Source: Chitinophaga ginsengisegetis (GTDB taxonomy: Bacteria > Bacteroidota > Bacteroidia > Chitinophagales > Chitinophagaceae). From it: 64,000 bases of DNA. This document shows positions 1 to 9,681 of this stretch, one piece after another. The stretch lies in contig NZ_FUZZ01000004.1 in assembly GCF_900168065.1 (NCBI RefSeq), positions 788,830-852,829 of the forward strand. Reading direction: 5' to 3'. Numbering within the stretch: position 1 is the first letter of the stretch; the number at the start of each line of letters is the position of its first letter. The notes under the pieces are model-generated. The model ran no database searches, was not told where the DNA came from, and saw nothing but the letters and a program-made list of their open reading frames with translations. Made by a program: the position numbers and the translations under genes.

Positions 1-22
1 TCTTACAGTGTTTATCATTCAG

Positions 23-1693
23 CTATTCCCTGATATACATTTCATAAGTGTAGGTGAATGATTTTTTTGTACCGGCATCTACGGCCAGTTCAAAATCCAG
101 TTGTCGCCCCTGGTTGATATCGTTTTTGTATTCAAGATTTAATGACTGGCTATATTTGGTACTGGCCGAAGTAATAGCACCGCTGATCGTTTTCTGCACC
201 TGTATATCCGCCAATCTGCTTTTGCTGTTAATAACAGTAATGGTACCTTTTACAGTAGCTAAGGTGTATTTATACCCATTATATGTTTTGGCTTCTTTTT
301 TCACCGAAACAAGTGCTTCTTTTTCCCGTACCAGGATATCCGGCGCAGTGGTAATAAATATGGGCGTAGAGGAGCCTTTGGCTGTAAACTTAAGCACATC
401 CTGTGCAATGGGCTTTTGTGTATTTTTTTGTAAGATTAAAACAGCGCCTGATGTAAATGGATTGTCGGTGTTATTGTAGATTTCAACAAAGTGGTTCACT
501 TTGTTGGGCGTGGCGCCGCGCCCTGCATGATTCGCGGCTTCCATTTCTTCTGATGCCGTCCCCTCTTCGCCGTTTACCTGGTAGGTACTCATGACAGATG
601 CGGGCAATACTGTTTTATAAAAATGGTGGATTTTTACGGGTTTATTAAAAACTGGATATTGCGCCCTTTCCCCTTTGCTGAGGCTGATGTTTTTTAGTGT
701 ATAAAAATAAAGGTCTTCGTTTTCTACGGCGGTATTATCAGGCGATGACGCCTGTTCCGGCATTACAATGGATTCTGCAGCTCTGTCCCTGGCATAATCC
801 GCCCTCATTTGTATGGCATTGCTGTATATATTGGCGTTTTCTACATTCCCGGTACTGCTAAAATTGAGCAGGGTAGCCAGCGTGATAGCTTGCGAAAAAT
901 TGGGTACCCCCATCACAAAATCAACATCCGTATTTTTAATATCTTCTACATTGTTATTCACTTCTGCCTGCAGGTTAAGCGTGGCTTCTGTTTCAGACAC
1001 CAGTTGCAATTGATAAACGGGTGTCCAGCTCAATCCGTTTTGCAGGTACATCATGGTAAAAGATTGCTGCCCGCTTTTAGCAAAATGTACCGTAACTATA
1101 GGTTTTTGAACGGCAATACGCGCTGTGGTAGTGCGGCTGGGCTTATCTTCAAATGTAATTGTTTTGATGGTGGCAGGTTCTATGCCTATCCATTTACCAT
1201 TCATCTTTAGTAAAAGAACGGGGTTGGCAGGGGCATATATCCGGTCGAACTGGTATTGCCCACGATATACATTAGTCAATTGCATTTGCTGCAACTGCAG
1301 CCTGCTGTTAATTTCTTCGGGCAGGTCAAAGTCTTCCACACTGCCTTTATAAGTATTATTATCGGCGGTAACAATCGTAATATTTTTGCCTTTGTTGGCA
1401 TGCAGCAATTCTAAAAAGCTGTTGGCTTTTCTTTCCTGTATTTCATTTACCTGCTCTACCCGGCTACTCACGCGGCTTACAGGGTTGGTGGTACCGGCAA
1501 ACCAATAAGTGCCAAATAATGCCACCGGAAGATTATTGAGCCTAAAGCCACTGTCGGCCACCTGGGCTTTTATTTCTTTTACTACAAAGGACTGCCCGTT
1601 TTTAAATACCGATAATGATTTGGTTACTGCATTTTCCTGTGCTACAAGCGTTGTACCTGTAGCAAGTAACAAAGCCAATAAAATAAATTTCAT
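23..1693 (-). CDS. Secreted DUF4139 domain protein
   Basis: About 556 residues. The N-terminus is a Sec signal peptide (hydrophobic stretch ending LVAQ near residue 19). From about residue 200 to the end the sequence resembles the DUF4139 (mucoidy inhibitor MuiA-like) domain, including the segment MMYLQNGLSWTPVYQL and a later conserved KIHHFYK region. DUF4139 proteins are predicted envelope proteins of mostly unknown function. An ATG two codons upstream (1699) is also possible; I prefer 1693 because MKFILL gives a normal signal-peptide start. The gene is divergent from the membrane protein at 1863. No catalytic motif is visible, so only family and export are claimed. Confidence 0.75.
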   Translation of the reverse strand: MKFILLALLLATGTTLVAQENAVTKSLSVFKNGQSFVVKEIKAQVADSGFRLNNLPVALFGTYWFAGTTNPVSRVSSRVEQVNEIQERKANSFLELLHANKGKNITIVTADNNTYKGSVEDFDLPEEINSRLQLQQMQLTNVYRGQYQFDRIYAPANPVLLLKMNGKWIGIEPATIKTITFEDKPSRTTTARIAVQKPIVTVHFAKSGQQSFTMMYLQNGLSWTPVYQLQLVSETEATLNLQAEVNNNVEDIKNTDVDFVMGVPNFSQAITLATLLNFSSTGNVENANIYSNAIQMRADYARDRAAESIVMPEQASSPDNTAVENEDLYFYTLKNISLSKGERAQYPVFNKPVKIHHFYKTVLPASVMSTYQVNGEEGTASEEMEAANHAGRGATPNKVNHFVEIYNNTDNPFTSGAVLILQKNTQKPIAQDVLKFTAKGSSTPIFITTAPDILVREKEALVSVKKEAKTYNGYKYTLATVKGTITVINSKSRLADIQVQKTISGAITSASTKYSQSLNLEYKNDINQGRQLDFELAVDAGTKKSFTYTYEMYIRE

Positions 1694-1862
1694 GTACATA
1701 GTTGCTGTTTACTTCCTGTAAAGCTAAGGTTCTGTAACGATACACAATGATAAGCACAATTGCTTCATAATAACATCCCTGGAAACAGGTATAATAACTT
1801 GTGCATATTCTCTTTAATTTCGGGGTTTAGTACAGGGCGTAAGCATCAAACAAGAAAAGAAT

Positions 1863-2828
1863 ATGATTATTAACTCCGGCTGTCAGGCGCTTAGTCCGGA
1901 AGATGAAGAACTGGTACGTTGGTGGCGTAAAAAGTATAGCAGGCAAGTCAGGCTATGGGCCAGCCTTCTCGTACTCCCTCTCCTGCTGTTAGCCTTGTTT
2001 TTTATTTTTTTCAACCAGGAAGAAAAGCTGCCGGCCTATATATTTATGCTTTCCTTTATGCCATTTGCCTCATTCTTTGTTTATAAGCTGGTGAGCGTCT
2101 TTGGTAAAATGAGGCAAACCCGTACTGTTCTGCGCAGGGGACTGAAACAGGTGACCACGGGTACACTGTTGGAGATGAGAGCAGATAAACATCTGCTCAC
2201 TTATACCGTAGACAATAACACCATAAAGGTAGTTGCGCCGGGACCTTTAGAGCACGTTAGCGACAGCCTTTTTTTGCCGCGGGCATTAATAGTATTGGAA
2301 TGGCTTCCTATAACCGTACAACATAATATACTACTGGGCGTACAATATAAAGATGTGCCCGGGGCGACCAGCATCGCCGAACCCACAAGCGCAGCAGAAA
2401 AAGCGCCCTTGATGATGCGCTGGAACCGCCGCACCATCAAAATACTATTCTTCACATTCGCAGGTCCGTGGGCAATCTGCCTGATGTTTTCTGAAAGGGC
2501 GCGCGAACCTGAAATAATGTTCGGCATGCTGCTTTTCTTTGCAGCGATTGTTATTTTTCTGGCAGGGTTCGCCCTGATTTTCAATCGCCGTGTACAAAAC
2601 GCTGAACAAAAAATAGCCCTTACCGGTGTCATTACAGAAGTTTTTGTTTCCCGCTATGATAACGAAGGCAGTGGATATACCAGGGTATATTGGTACCGTA
2701 TTGGTAAGCAAATTGTATCGGGATACCTGGATGATGACCGCTTCCTGCCCGGTGATAAAGTTTGCTGTATTTATCTGGCCGATAAAAAAGGTACGCAGCA
2801 TGGGCTGTTCAGCATGGCATTGCTATAG
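1863..2828 (+). CDS. Unrecognised four-helix membrane protein
   Basis: 321 residues, family not recognised. Four hydrophobic helices occur as two pairs: about residues 30-50 and 55-77, then about 190-210 and 217-240. Between the pairs lies a soluble segment (about 85-180), and after the last helix a soluble tail (about 245-321). The paired arrangement with a soluble domain after each pair suggests an internal duplication similar in plan to DUF3592-type proteins, but this is inference. It converges on the next gene with only five bases between stops. Confidence 0.6.
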   Translation: MIINSGCQALSPEDEELVRWWRKKYSRQVRLWASLLVLPLLLLALFFIFFNQEEKLPAYIFMLSFMPFASFFVYKLVSVFGKMRQTRTVLRRGLKQVTTGTLLEMRADKHLLTYTVDNNTIKVVAPGPLEHVSDSLFLPRALIVLEWLPITVQHNILLGVQYKDVPGATSIAEPTSAAEKAPLMMRWNRRTIKILFFTFAGPWAICLMFSERAREPEIMFGMLLFFAAIVIFLAGFALIFNRRVQNAEQKIALTGVITEVFVSRYDNEGSGYTRVYWYRIGKQIVSGYLDDDRFLPGDKVCCIYLADKKGTQHGLFSMALL

Positions 2829-2833
2829 AACGG

Positions 2834-3526
2834 CTATTTCGTTTTCAGATCGATGGTGATAAACTCCGAATCGGGCAAAATGATGTTTAGCTGCTCATAC
2901 TCCTTTTTGTATGTCACCTTCGCACCTTTGGGCAACTGGTGGCCCCATGCCACATGATCTTTGGCCAGTGTTCCCGAAACAAACGTACTATCAGCAGCGA
3001 TGACCGCCTTGCCTGTACAGGGCCAGCCAAACACCAGCTGATCATGCGTAAGTGTAACGTTCCATGTATCGGGGTCATTGATAACAACCCCGATATAGTC
3101 TTTCACCTGCAGATTGAAAAAATAGGTGGGCTTTGTCAAATGAACCGAGTCAACATCCATCAATTGCGCCTGGTTCCTGTAGTTCATATCAAAATCAGTT
3201 TGGTAATAAACCGTATCGTTTGTTGAAAGGGCAATACCTGCTACGGTTTCGGGCTGTTTTAAGATAAAGGTATGGAGCGCCTTTTTCTGCCTGAATTCCC
3301 GGCGGCTTTTTCCGTCTTCAATCGATCCGCTCACCAGTACCCACATCATTACTACCACGGGAAACAGTAATACGGCGGCGCCGATGCCGGAAATCCATCT
3401 TAGCACGCGGGGGTTTTTCCTGCGAAGGCAAACCCACAGGAACAAACAAGCTAAAGGCATGGTAACATACCAAAAGTAAATCGTGTATATTAAATATTCT
3501 CCGAAAGGGCCGAAATGAAAGTCCAT
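2834..3526 (-). CDS. Unrecognised membrane-anchored protein with soluble C-terminal domain
   Basis: 230 residues. Two hydrophobic helices (about residues 14-34 and 45-68) are followed by a soluble, probably beta-rich domain to the C-terminus, with many Asp, Thr and Val residues. No motif or family is recognised. The start is an ATG at 3526, and the only plausible promoter space is 3527-3849, shared with the divergent acyltransferase gene. A role in the envelope is the most that can be inferred. Confidence 0.55.
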   Translation of the reverse strand: MDFHFGPFGEYLIYTIYFWYVTMPLACLFLWVCLRRKNPRVLRWISGIGAAVLLFPVVVMMWVLVSGSIEDGKSRREFRQKKALHTFILKQPETVAGIALSTNDTVYYQTDFDMNYRNQAQLMDVDSVHLTKPTYFFNLQVKDYIGVVINDPDTWNVTLTHDQLVFGWPCTGKAVIAADSTFVSGTLAKDHVAWGHQLPKGAKVTYKKEYEQLNIILPDSEFITIDLKTK

Positions 3527-3849
3527 CAGTTTGTTTTAACCAGTATTACCATTCACCGGATTACTTTTCTATCCGCTACAAAGATAGCCCTCACATGATG
3601 ATTGCATATACCAGGAAACAGGGAGTTCTTTTATCGGAGGTAACAATGATTACTCACCGGTTGGGTTACTCTATAATATAACGTAATCCCTCCCCAAAGC
3701 CCTGTTCATTTTATTCATTTTAATCACCTCGTATCCATTTCATCCTTTATCCACGCTAACCTTGTAACTATCAGTATTATAATTAAATTACTATTGTGGA
3801 AATGATCGTAGATACCGTCAATTGATCATATTGCTATCGAAATACCCTA
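3527..3849. other. Intergenic region between divergent genes
   Basis: 323 bases separate two divergently transcribed genes. I see no gene here. The right half is AT-rich and holds a promoter-like TACTATTG at 3789-3796 (one mismatch to the Bacteroidota -7 box TAnnTTTG), reading toward the acyltransferase, but no -33 box sits at the expected spacing. A weak inverted repeat, ATGATC (3802-3807) and GATCAT (3824-3829), lies just downstream. Both assignments are tentative. Confidence 0.3.
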
Positions 3850-5070
3850 ATGACTTCTAACCAAAATCCTCCTCAGCATTTTTACGCCCTTGACGCTATC
3901 AGAGGTATTGCAGCTATGATAGTGGTTTTATACCACTGGCAATTCTTTTATTATGCAAACGACATCTATGTACAGAACGGGTACGAGAAAACAGCGCTCC
4001 CGTGGTACAAGTACCTCTCTATTTTCTACACCGATGGGATGGTAGCCGTGGATCTGTTCTTCCTGTTATCGGGGTTTATATTCTTCTGGCTGTATGCAGA
4101 GCGGATTGCTACCCGGCAAATCAGCTTCCGCAAGTTCATCGTTTACAGGGTGAGCAGGCTCTACCCCATCCACTTTGTTACATTAGTGCTGGTAGCGGTG
4201 CTGCAATGGCTGATGCTGAGAAATGTAGGGCATTACTTTATCATACAATATAATGATAGCTATCATTTCCTGCTTAACCTCCTCTTCATTCAAAACTGGG
4301 GATTTGAGAAAGGCCCTTCCTTTAACGGCCCCTCCTGGTCTGTTTCCGTAGAAGTATTCCTGTATTTCCTGTTCTTTATCATTTGTTACCTGAAACTGGA
4401 AAAGAAAAAACTGCTGCTCTTTTTACTGATTCCCGTGGGCGCATTTTTACAATATTATTATAGCCTCATCGGAAAAGGTATGTTTACCTTTTTCCTCGGT
4501 GGCCTGGTTTACTACCTGTATGTTTGGATGATGAAAGAAAACAGGGCCAGAAAATATTTACCGGCCCTCACCATTGTCACCCTGGTGCTATGGGCAGCCA
4601 TGCTTGCCGAATACCAATTCTCTTTCTTACAGGGAATATGGATAAAACTATTTCACCAGGCGATGCCGGACAAAAGCACCGAAACCGCATTGAGCCTCTT
4701 TGGCCAGCTCAGAAACTTTTTCTTCCGCATCGCCGTTTCTCCCTTCACCATTCTCACCCTGGCACTGTGGGAAACAACCAAAGGCATGCTCAACAGGAAG
4801 TGGGCGCTGCTCGGCAATGGCAGCTATGCGATGTACCTGATCCATTATCCGTTACAAATAATATTCGTTCTCGTAGTTGACTGGTTTCACATGAGCCGTC
4901 TTGTATTAAGATCACCAGGTACATTATTGCTGTTTTTCCTGTTACTGATCCCGTTAAGCATGGCCACTTATTATTATTTCGAACTTCCCGCTCAGGACAA
5001 ACTCAGAGCCCGGTTTTCCAAAGCAAACAAGACCCGTGTAAAGATAGCTGATGTTAATATAACGACTTAA
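3850..5070 (+). CDS. Acyltransferase 3 family membrane protein
   Basis: 406 residues, about ten transmembrane helices. The N-terminus has the hallmark of the acyltransferase 3 (OafA/WecH-like) family: LDAIRGIAAMIVVLYHW, with the conserved Arg and helix-1 His. These integral membrane enzymes transfer acetyl or other acyl groups to extracytoplasmic sugars. It lies just upstream of, and co-directional with, the exopolysaccharide operon, so it plausibly O-acylates that polymer. A 138-base gap with a small hairpin (5086-5102) separates it from the export gene, so it may be a separate transcription unit. Confidence 0.85.
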   Translation: MTSNQNPPQHFYALDAIRGIAAMIVVLYHWQFFYYANDIYVQNGYEKTALPWYKYLSIFYTDGMVAVDLFFLLSGFIFFWLYAERIATRQISFRKFIVYRVSRLYPIHFVTLVLVAVLQWLMLRNVGHYFIIQYNDSYHFLLNLLFIQNWGFEKGPSFNGPSWSVSVEVFLYFLFFIICYLKLEKKKLLLFLLIPVGAFLQYYYSLIGKGMFTFFLGGLVYYLYVWMMKENRARKYLPALTIVTLVLWAAMLAEYQFSFLQGIWIKLFHQAMPDKSTETALSLFGQLRNFFFRIAVSPFTILTLALWETTKGMLNRKWALLGNGSYAMYLIHYPLQIIFVLVVDWFHMSRLVLRSPGTLLLFFLLLIPLSMATYYYFELPAQDKLRARFSKANKTRVKIADVNITT

Positions 5071-5085
5071 AAGTTCCGTAGTGAA

Positions 5086-5102
5086 GGAGGTCCGTCACCT
5101 CC
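5086..5102. other. Small perfect hairpin before the polysaccharide operon
   Basis: GGAGGT (5086-5091) and ACCTCC (5097-5102) form a 6-bp stem with a 5-nt CCGTC loop. No T-run follows, so it is not a canonical intrinsic terminator. It lies between the acyltransferase stop and the Wza-like gene and could be a weak terminator or regulatory stem. Confidence 0.3.
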
Positions 5103-5208
5103 CTGTTAAAAAGAAAAACCTTTGTGTAGTAAATAATTACCGGATAAACTCCTGTATTCACGCGTCATTTATTACACAATACCAGCATTGAAAAATTAAT
5201 CACTAAAT

Positions 5209-5970
5209 ATGGGATTGAAATTTAGCTTACCCCTGATCCTGGCGTTAGTTATAGTTTCCGGATGCGCGAGCACCCAAAAACTGACCTATTTTAATGACAT
5301 TGCAGCAGCGGCGGGCGCCGATTCCCTCAGCCGCATGCAGCAACTCAAAATACAACCCGGCGATATCCTGCAAATCACCATTACCACCCTCGATAAGGAA
5401 GTATCGCAGATCTTTAATCCCAACATTGCCGTTTCCGGCCCGGCAGCAGGCAATGGCATGGAACAGGGATACCTGGTAGACAGTACCGGTAATATTTCCC
5501 TGCCGGTGATCGGGAAAATAAATGTAAAAGACAAAACGACCGCCGCCATCAACGACCTCGTATCACAGGAACTGGAAAAAACAGTGCGTAACGCTTATGT
5601 ATCTACCCGCCTGGTTAATTTCAGGATCTCGGTGCTGGGCGACGTGGCACGCCCCGGCTCCTTCAGGATCGGCGCTGAAAGGGCCTCTTTGCTGGATGCA
5701 TTAAGTATGGCCGGCGACCTCAACGTAACGGCTAAACGCGATGATATCATGATCATCCGGGAAGTAAATGGTATCAAAACATATGCTTCCATCAACCTGA
5801 ACGACAGCAAAACCCTTTCCTCGCCTTACTATTATCTCAGCAATAACGATGTTATATACGTAAAGCCCGGACCCGACCGCAAGTTTGCCACGTCCAAAAC
5901 AATACAGCTGTTACCAGCCATCATCGGCGTTATATCACTCATTACCACGATTGTCATTTTAAGTAAATGA
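5209..5970 (+). CDS. Wza-like polysaccharide export lipoprotein
   Basis: 253 residues. The signal sequence ends in a lipobox (VSGC, Cys19), so the mature protein should be a lipoprotein. A poly-export (PES) domain follows (about residues 40-130, with IQPGDILQITI), then an SLBB-type domain (about 140-205, with the segment GDVARPGSFRI), and a C-terminal hydrophobic helix (about 230-250). The family forms the outer-membrane channel for capsule or exopolysaccharide in Wzx/Wzy-type systems. The stop overlaps the kinase start as ATGA (5967-5970), consistent with translational coupling. Confidence 0.9.
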   Translation: MGLKFSLPLILALVIVSGCASTQKLTYFNDIAAAAGADSLSRMQQLKIQPGDILQITITTLDKEVSQIFNPNIAVSGPAAGNGMEQGYLVDSTGNISLPVIGKINVKDKTTAAINDLVSQELEKTVRNAYVSTRLVNFRISVLGDVARPGSFRIGAERASLLDALSMAGDLNVTAKRDDIMIIREVNGIKTYASINLNDSKTLSSPYYYLSNNDVIYVKPGPDRKFATSKTIQLLPAIIGVISLITTIVILSK

Positions 5971-8342
5971 TCCGCGATATGAATCAACCAAGACCTACAA
6001 ACAACAGGAACTCCGTTATAGATCTCAATGATCTTTTCCAGAAAATAGTGTTTCACTGGCCATTATACCTGTTAGTACTGATGGCGATGGTGACCGGCGC
6101 CATGCTGTACCTGAAGTACAAAAAACCAATCTATATGTCGAGCGCCAAACTATACCTGAAAGATGAAAAAAAAGGTGGTGGAGAAGAAATGGATGCACTC
6201 AAATCACTGGCGCTTTTTAACAACGGTAAAAATATTGAAAATGAGATGGAGGTGCTGAAATCCCCTATCCTGGTGGAAAAAGTAATCGCCGGCAATGGTT
6301 TCAACATCCGTTACTATATAAAAGGAACGGTAAAGAATGAAGAGATCTATAACCATCCGCCACTCCACCTCCGCGTGCTGGGCGACAGCTCAAAAGTAGG
6401 CAACTATACTTTTGATGTAACACGCGAAAATGACCTGCTGAAAATAAAACAGGTGAACTATACCACCGATACCAGTCTGCAGCTAACCGCACGGACCGGC
6501 GAACCATTCACCGTAGGGAAAGATAAATTCGTGATCACCTTCCCGCCACTAACCACAGGTACGCCCACCAATACATTCCGCATCCGGGTAGATTCCGTAC
6601 CGGAATACGCCTACGAAAAAATAGAGGAAATAGGCACCGCCCTGGTTAACCGCGATGCCACCGTGATACTGGTAAGCTACAAAGACCCCGTTCCTGAAAG
6701 AACGGCCGACTTCCTCAACTCCCTGCTGGAAGCCTATAATGACTATACCCTCGATGATAAAAACAAAGTAGCATTCAAAACCATTCACTTCCTGGCAGTA
6801 AGGATCGATTCATTAAAAGAAGAACTGGGACTGCTGGAAAAACAGGAAGAGAATTTTAAAATACAAAGAGGCATCACAGATATTGACGCCAGCTCCAAAC
6901 TGGCACTGGAACAGGTAAAGGAAGCGGATATCCGGCTCAGTGAAGCCAACCTGCAGCTTTCTGTATTTGACCAGGTAGACGGCTATATCAGCAACCCTTC
7001 CAGCGATTACCCCTTTGCACCCGTGCTTGGCAACATCGATCAAACACTCACCTCCATGATCAACCGGTATGAAGAAGCGCTCAGGGAAAAGAAACGGCTC
7101 TCCCTTTCGCTGAAACCTACCAGCGATATCCTGCAAAACGTGGAATCGCAAATCACCGACACGCGAAAAACTATCAAGGATTATATTGCCGGCTACCGGC
7201 GCAATGCAGACGTGGTGCAAAGAAAAACACAGGCCAAGGTAAACCAGATACAAGGCAAAATAGCGAACATTCCCACCTACGCAAAGGAATACATCAACAT
7301 CAAAAGACAACAAGGCGTTAAGGAAAACCTGTATCTCTATCTGCTGAAAAAGAAAGAAGAAGCATCGGTGGCCTACGCCAGCAACGTGGTGGATAATAAG
7401 GTGATTGCTCCCGCGTTTGTACCCGACAAACCCATCACCCCCAAAAAATCACTGGTGTTCATCGGCTTTATTGCAGCAGGACTGGTACTTACCAGCGCCT
7501 ATATCTATCTTAAATATTTCCTGAACCCAAGTGTACTCAGCAAAAAAGAAATAGAACAGGTATTCGACCTGCCGGTGATCGCAGAAATTTACCAGCAGGA
7601 AGAAGGCGCGCGTGATATGTCGCTCCAGAACAGGTCCGTACTGGTGGAACAGGTTTTTAATATGCGTACCAACCTGAAGTTCCTCCTCACCGGCATAACC
7701 AGCACGCCCACCATCCTGCTTACATCCAGTATATCGGGCGAAGGGAAAACGTTCCTGTCGGCCCACCTGGGCAACTCCTTAACCGTAAGCAATAAAAAAG
7801 TAGTGCTGCTTGAACTGGATCTCCGGAAACCGAAGCTCTCCCAATTCCTCGGACTGGATCACAACGTGGGGGTTACCAACTATATCATCGGTAATAAAAC
7901 CATTGAAGAGATCATCAAAAAAGTACCCGGCACCGATGGCCTCTACCTGGTTTCCTCCGGCCCTATTCCACCCAATCCTATAGAGCTGATCGAAGGAGAA
8001 CGCATGGCCGATTTGCTGGCGCAGCTGAAAGACCTGTTCGATTACGTGGTGATTGATATGTCGCCCATCGGTATCGTATCTGACGCAAAAAGCATTTCAC
8101 ACCAGGTGGATTGCGCCCTGTTTGTGGTGCGGTACAACTTCACGCTCAAATCCAAACTGATACCGGTATCAGAAAACATCCGGAAAGGGTTCTTCAAAAA
8201 AACCGGGATCATCTTTAACGGTATAGAACAGGATACTTTCTACCCGTATTACTACTACGATCATTATTCATACACAGAAAATAAACAACATAATCATACC
8301 TGGTTATCATTGATGAAAAAAATAAAACAACGCATTGCATAA
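5967..8342 (+). CDS. Wzc-like polysaccharide co-polymerase/BY-kinase
   Basis: 791 residues. A Wzz-type chain-length domain with two membrane helices (about residues 30-50 and 495-515) brackets a long periplasmic, partly coiled-coil region. The cytoplasmic C-terminal domain is a bacterial tyrosine kinase: Walker A SISGEGKTFLSAHLG near 585-598, Walker A' LLELDLRKPKL near 613-622, Walker B VVIDMSP near 693. A tyrosine cluster (YPYYYYDHYSY) near 757-767 is the usual autophosphorylation site. Such proteins control polymer length with the Wza channel. I see no Wzb-type phosphatase gene in the cluster. The ATGA overlap with the preceding stop supports the first ATG. Confidence 0.92.
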   Translation: MIRDMNQPRPTNNRNSVIDLNDLFQKIVFHWPLYLLVLMAMVTGAMLYLKYKKPIYMSSAKLYLKDEKKGGGEEMDALKSLALFNNGKNIENEMEVLKSPILVEKVIAGNGFNIRYYIKGTVKNEEIYNHPPLHLRVLGDSSKVGNYTFDVTRENDLLKIKQVNYTTDTSLQLTARTGEPFTVGKDKFVITFPPLTTGTPTNTFRIRVDSVPEYAYEKIEEIGTALVNRDATVILVSYKDPVPERTADFLNSLLEAYNDYTLDDKNKVAFKTIHFLAVRIDSLKEELGLLEKQEENFKIQRGITDIDASSKLALEQVKEADIRLSEANLQLSVFDQVDGYISNPSSDYPFAPVLGNIDQTLTSMINRYEEALREKKRLSLSLKPTSDILQNVESQITDTRKTIKDYIAGYRRNADVVQRKTQAKVNQIQGKIANIPTYAKEYINIKRQQGVKENLYLYLLKKKEEASVAYASNVVDNKVIAPAFVPDKPITPKKSLVFIGFIAAGLVLTSAYIYLKYFLNPSVLSKKEIEQVFDLPVIAEIYQQEEGARDMSLQNRSVLVEQVFNMRTNLKFLLTGITSTPTILLTSSISGEGKTFLSAHLGNSLTVSNKKVVLLELDLRKPKLSQFLGLDHNVGVTNYIIGNKTIEEIIKKVPGTDGLYLVSSGPIPPNPIELIEGERMADLLAQLKDLFDYVVIDMSPIGIVSDAKSISHQVDCALFVVRYNFTLKSKLIPVSENIRKGFFKKTGIIFNGIEQDTFYPYYYYDHYSYTENKQHNHTWLSLMKKIKQRIA

Positions 8343-9681
8343 ACTATTTGAAAATAGCGGTTGGCTCCTGATTGATAAGCTCAGTAAACTTTTCCCGGGC
8401 ATTATCATTATGGCGCTTATTGCCAGGCACCTGGGTCCGGAAGAATTCGGGATCTGGAACTATGCACTGGCGCTTACCACTATTATTGGCAGCGTGGCCA
8501 TATTGGGAATGGATAAACTTGCCGTGAAAGAGCTGATCAATAACGAGCAAAAACAGGGCACTATTGTGGCTACCGTTATCCTGATGAGGATCGTTGCCGG
8601 CGCTCTGTGTATGGCGGTAAGCACCGGCATTGTACTGCTTACGGAAAAACACCGGCAGCTTTATCTTTACTGCACCATTTTTTCCGCACTCATTATCCTG
8701 TTGCAGTCTTTTGATGTACTGGATTATTTTTACCAGGTAAAGAACAATGTTAAAAGAGTGATTATTCCTAAAGTAGCGGTATTCCTTGCTTTCTGCGGGA
8801 TAAAGCTGCTCATCATCTACTTCGATGGTACCCTGATCACATTCCTGTGGGCTTCGGTTATAGAATTAGTGGTTACCTATTTTATCATCGTCGTAGTATA
8901 TATATCCGGTAATACCCACGTTTTTACCTGGCGTATTGATACCGCGTTAGCGCAAACACTGCTGGTGCAAAGCTGGCCGCTGATGCTTTCCAACCTGGTA
9001 GTGGTGTTGTTTATGAAGATCGACCTGGTACTGCTGGAGACGCTCGCCAACCCGGCGGAACTTGGGAAATATGTGGGCGCGGCCCGGATTTCCGAGCTAT
9101 GGTATGCCATCCCCACCGTGATCTCTGTAGCGATACTGCCGGGGCTCATACAAAAGAAAAAGATCAGCCGGCAGGCATACCTCCTGATGCTGGAAAAATG
9201 GCTGCGGTTGTCCTTCTGGCTGAGTATTGCTATTGCCTTGGTGGTTACTTCAACGGCGCATATCATTATTCCATTCCTCTATGGTCCGGGTTACGTGGCA
9301 GCGTCGTGGATGCTGATGATCCATATATGGGCGGGTATTCCCGTATTCCTGAGCATCGTTATGGTGCAGTACCTGTTTGTAGAAGGGGAATACAAAATTT
9401 ACCTGTATGGCAATCTTTCCGGCCTGGTGGTGAATGCGGGCATCAATTTTTTCCTGATCCCTCTTTATGGTGGAACCGGCGCCGCCATTGCCACGGTAGC
9501 AGCGTATACCACCGTTTATGGCATGTTGCTGCTGCTCGACAAAAGCGGCCAGGGATACCTCCTTACCCAAAAAATGTTTCATCCCTTACTGGTATTTTCT
9601 GATATAAAACAAGTATACAACAGCCTGAGGATTTTCACCACCAATCTGGTTACCCTAAATCAAAAACACTATACCAAATGA
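8335..9681 (+). CDS. Wzx-type lipid-linked repeat-unit flippase
   Basis: 448 residues with about 12-14 hydrophobic helices, of the MOP/polysaccharide flippase family. The N-terminal pattern (NSGWLLIDKL, then ARHLGPEEFG) is characteristic of Wzx proteins. It would flip undecaprenyl-linked repeat units across the inner membrane for Wzy polymerisation. The best start is a TTG at 8335, overlapping the kinase stop by eight bases; the next ATG (about 8410) would delete the conserved first helix. Confidence 0.85.
   Translation: MHKLFENSGWLLIDKLSKLFPGIIIMALIARHLGPEEFGIWNYALALTTIIGSVAILGMDKLAVKELINNEQKQGTIVATVILMRIVAGALCMAVSTGIVLLTEKHRQLYLYCTIFSALIILLQSFDVLDYFYQVKNNVKRVIIPKVAVFLAFCGIKLLIIYFDGTLITFLWASVIELVVTYFIIVVVYISGNTHVFTWRIDTALAQTLLVQSWPLMLSNLVVVLFMKIDLVLLETLANPAELGKYVGAARISELWYAIPTVISVAILPGLIQKKKISRQAYLLMLEKWLRLSFWLSIAIALVVTSTAHIIIPFLYGPGYVAASWMLMIHIWAGIPVFLSIVMVQYLFVEGEYKIYLYGNLSGLVVNAGINFFLIPLYGGTGAAIATVAAYTTVYGMLLLLDKSGQGYLLTQKMFHPLLVFSDIKQVYNSLRIFTTNLVTLNQKHYTK

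Noticed and set aside
9099..9602. 167-codon alternative-frame ORF inside the flippase gene
   Set aside because: Out of frame with a clear membrane protein; no motif in its translation.
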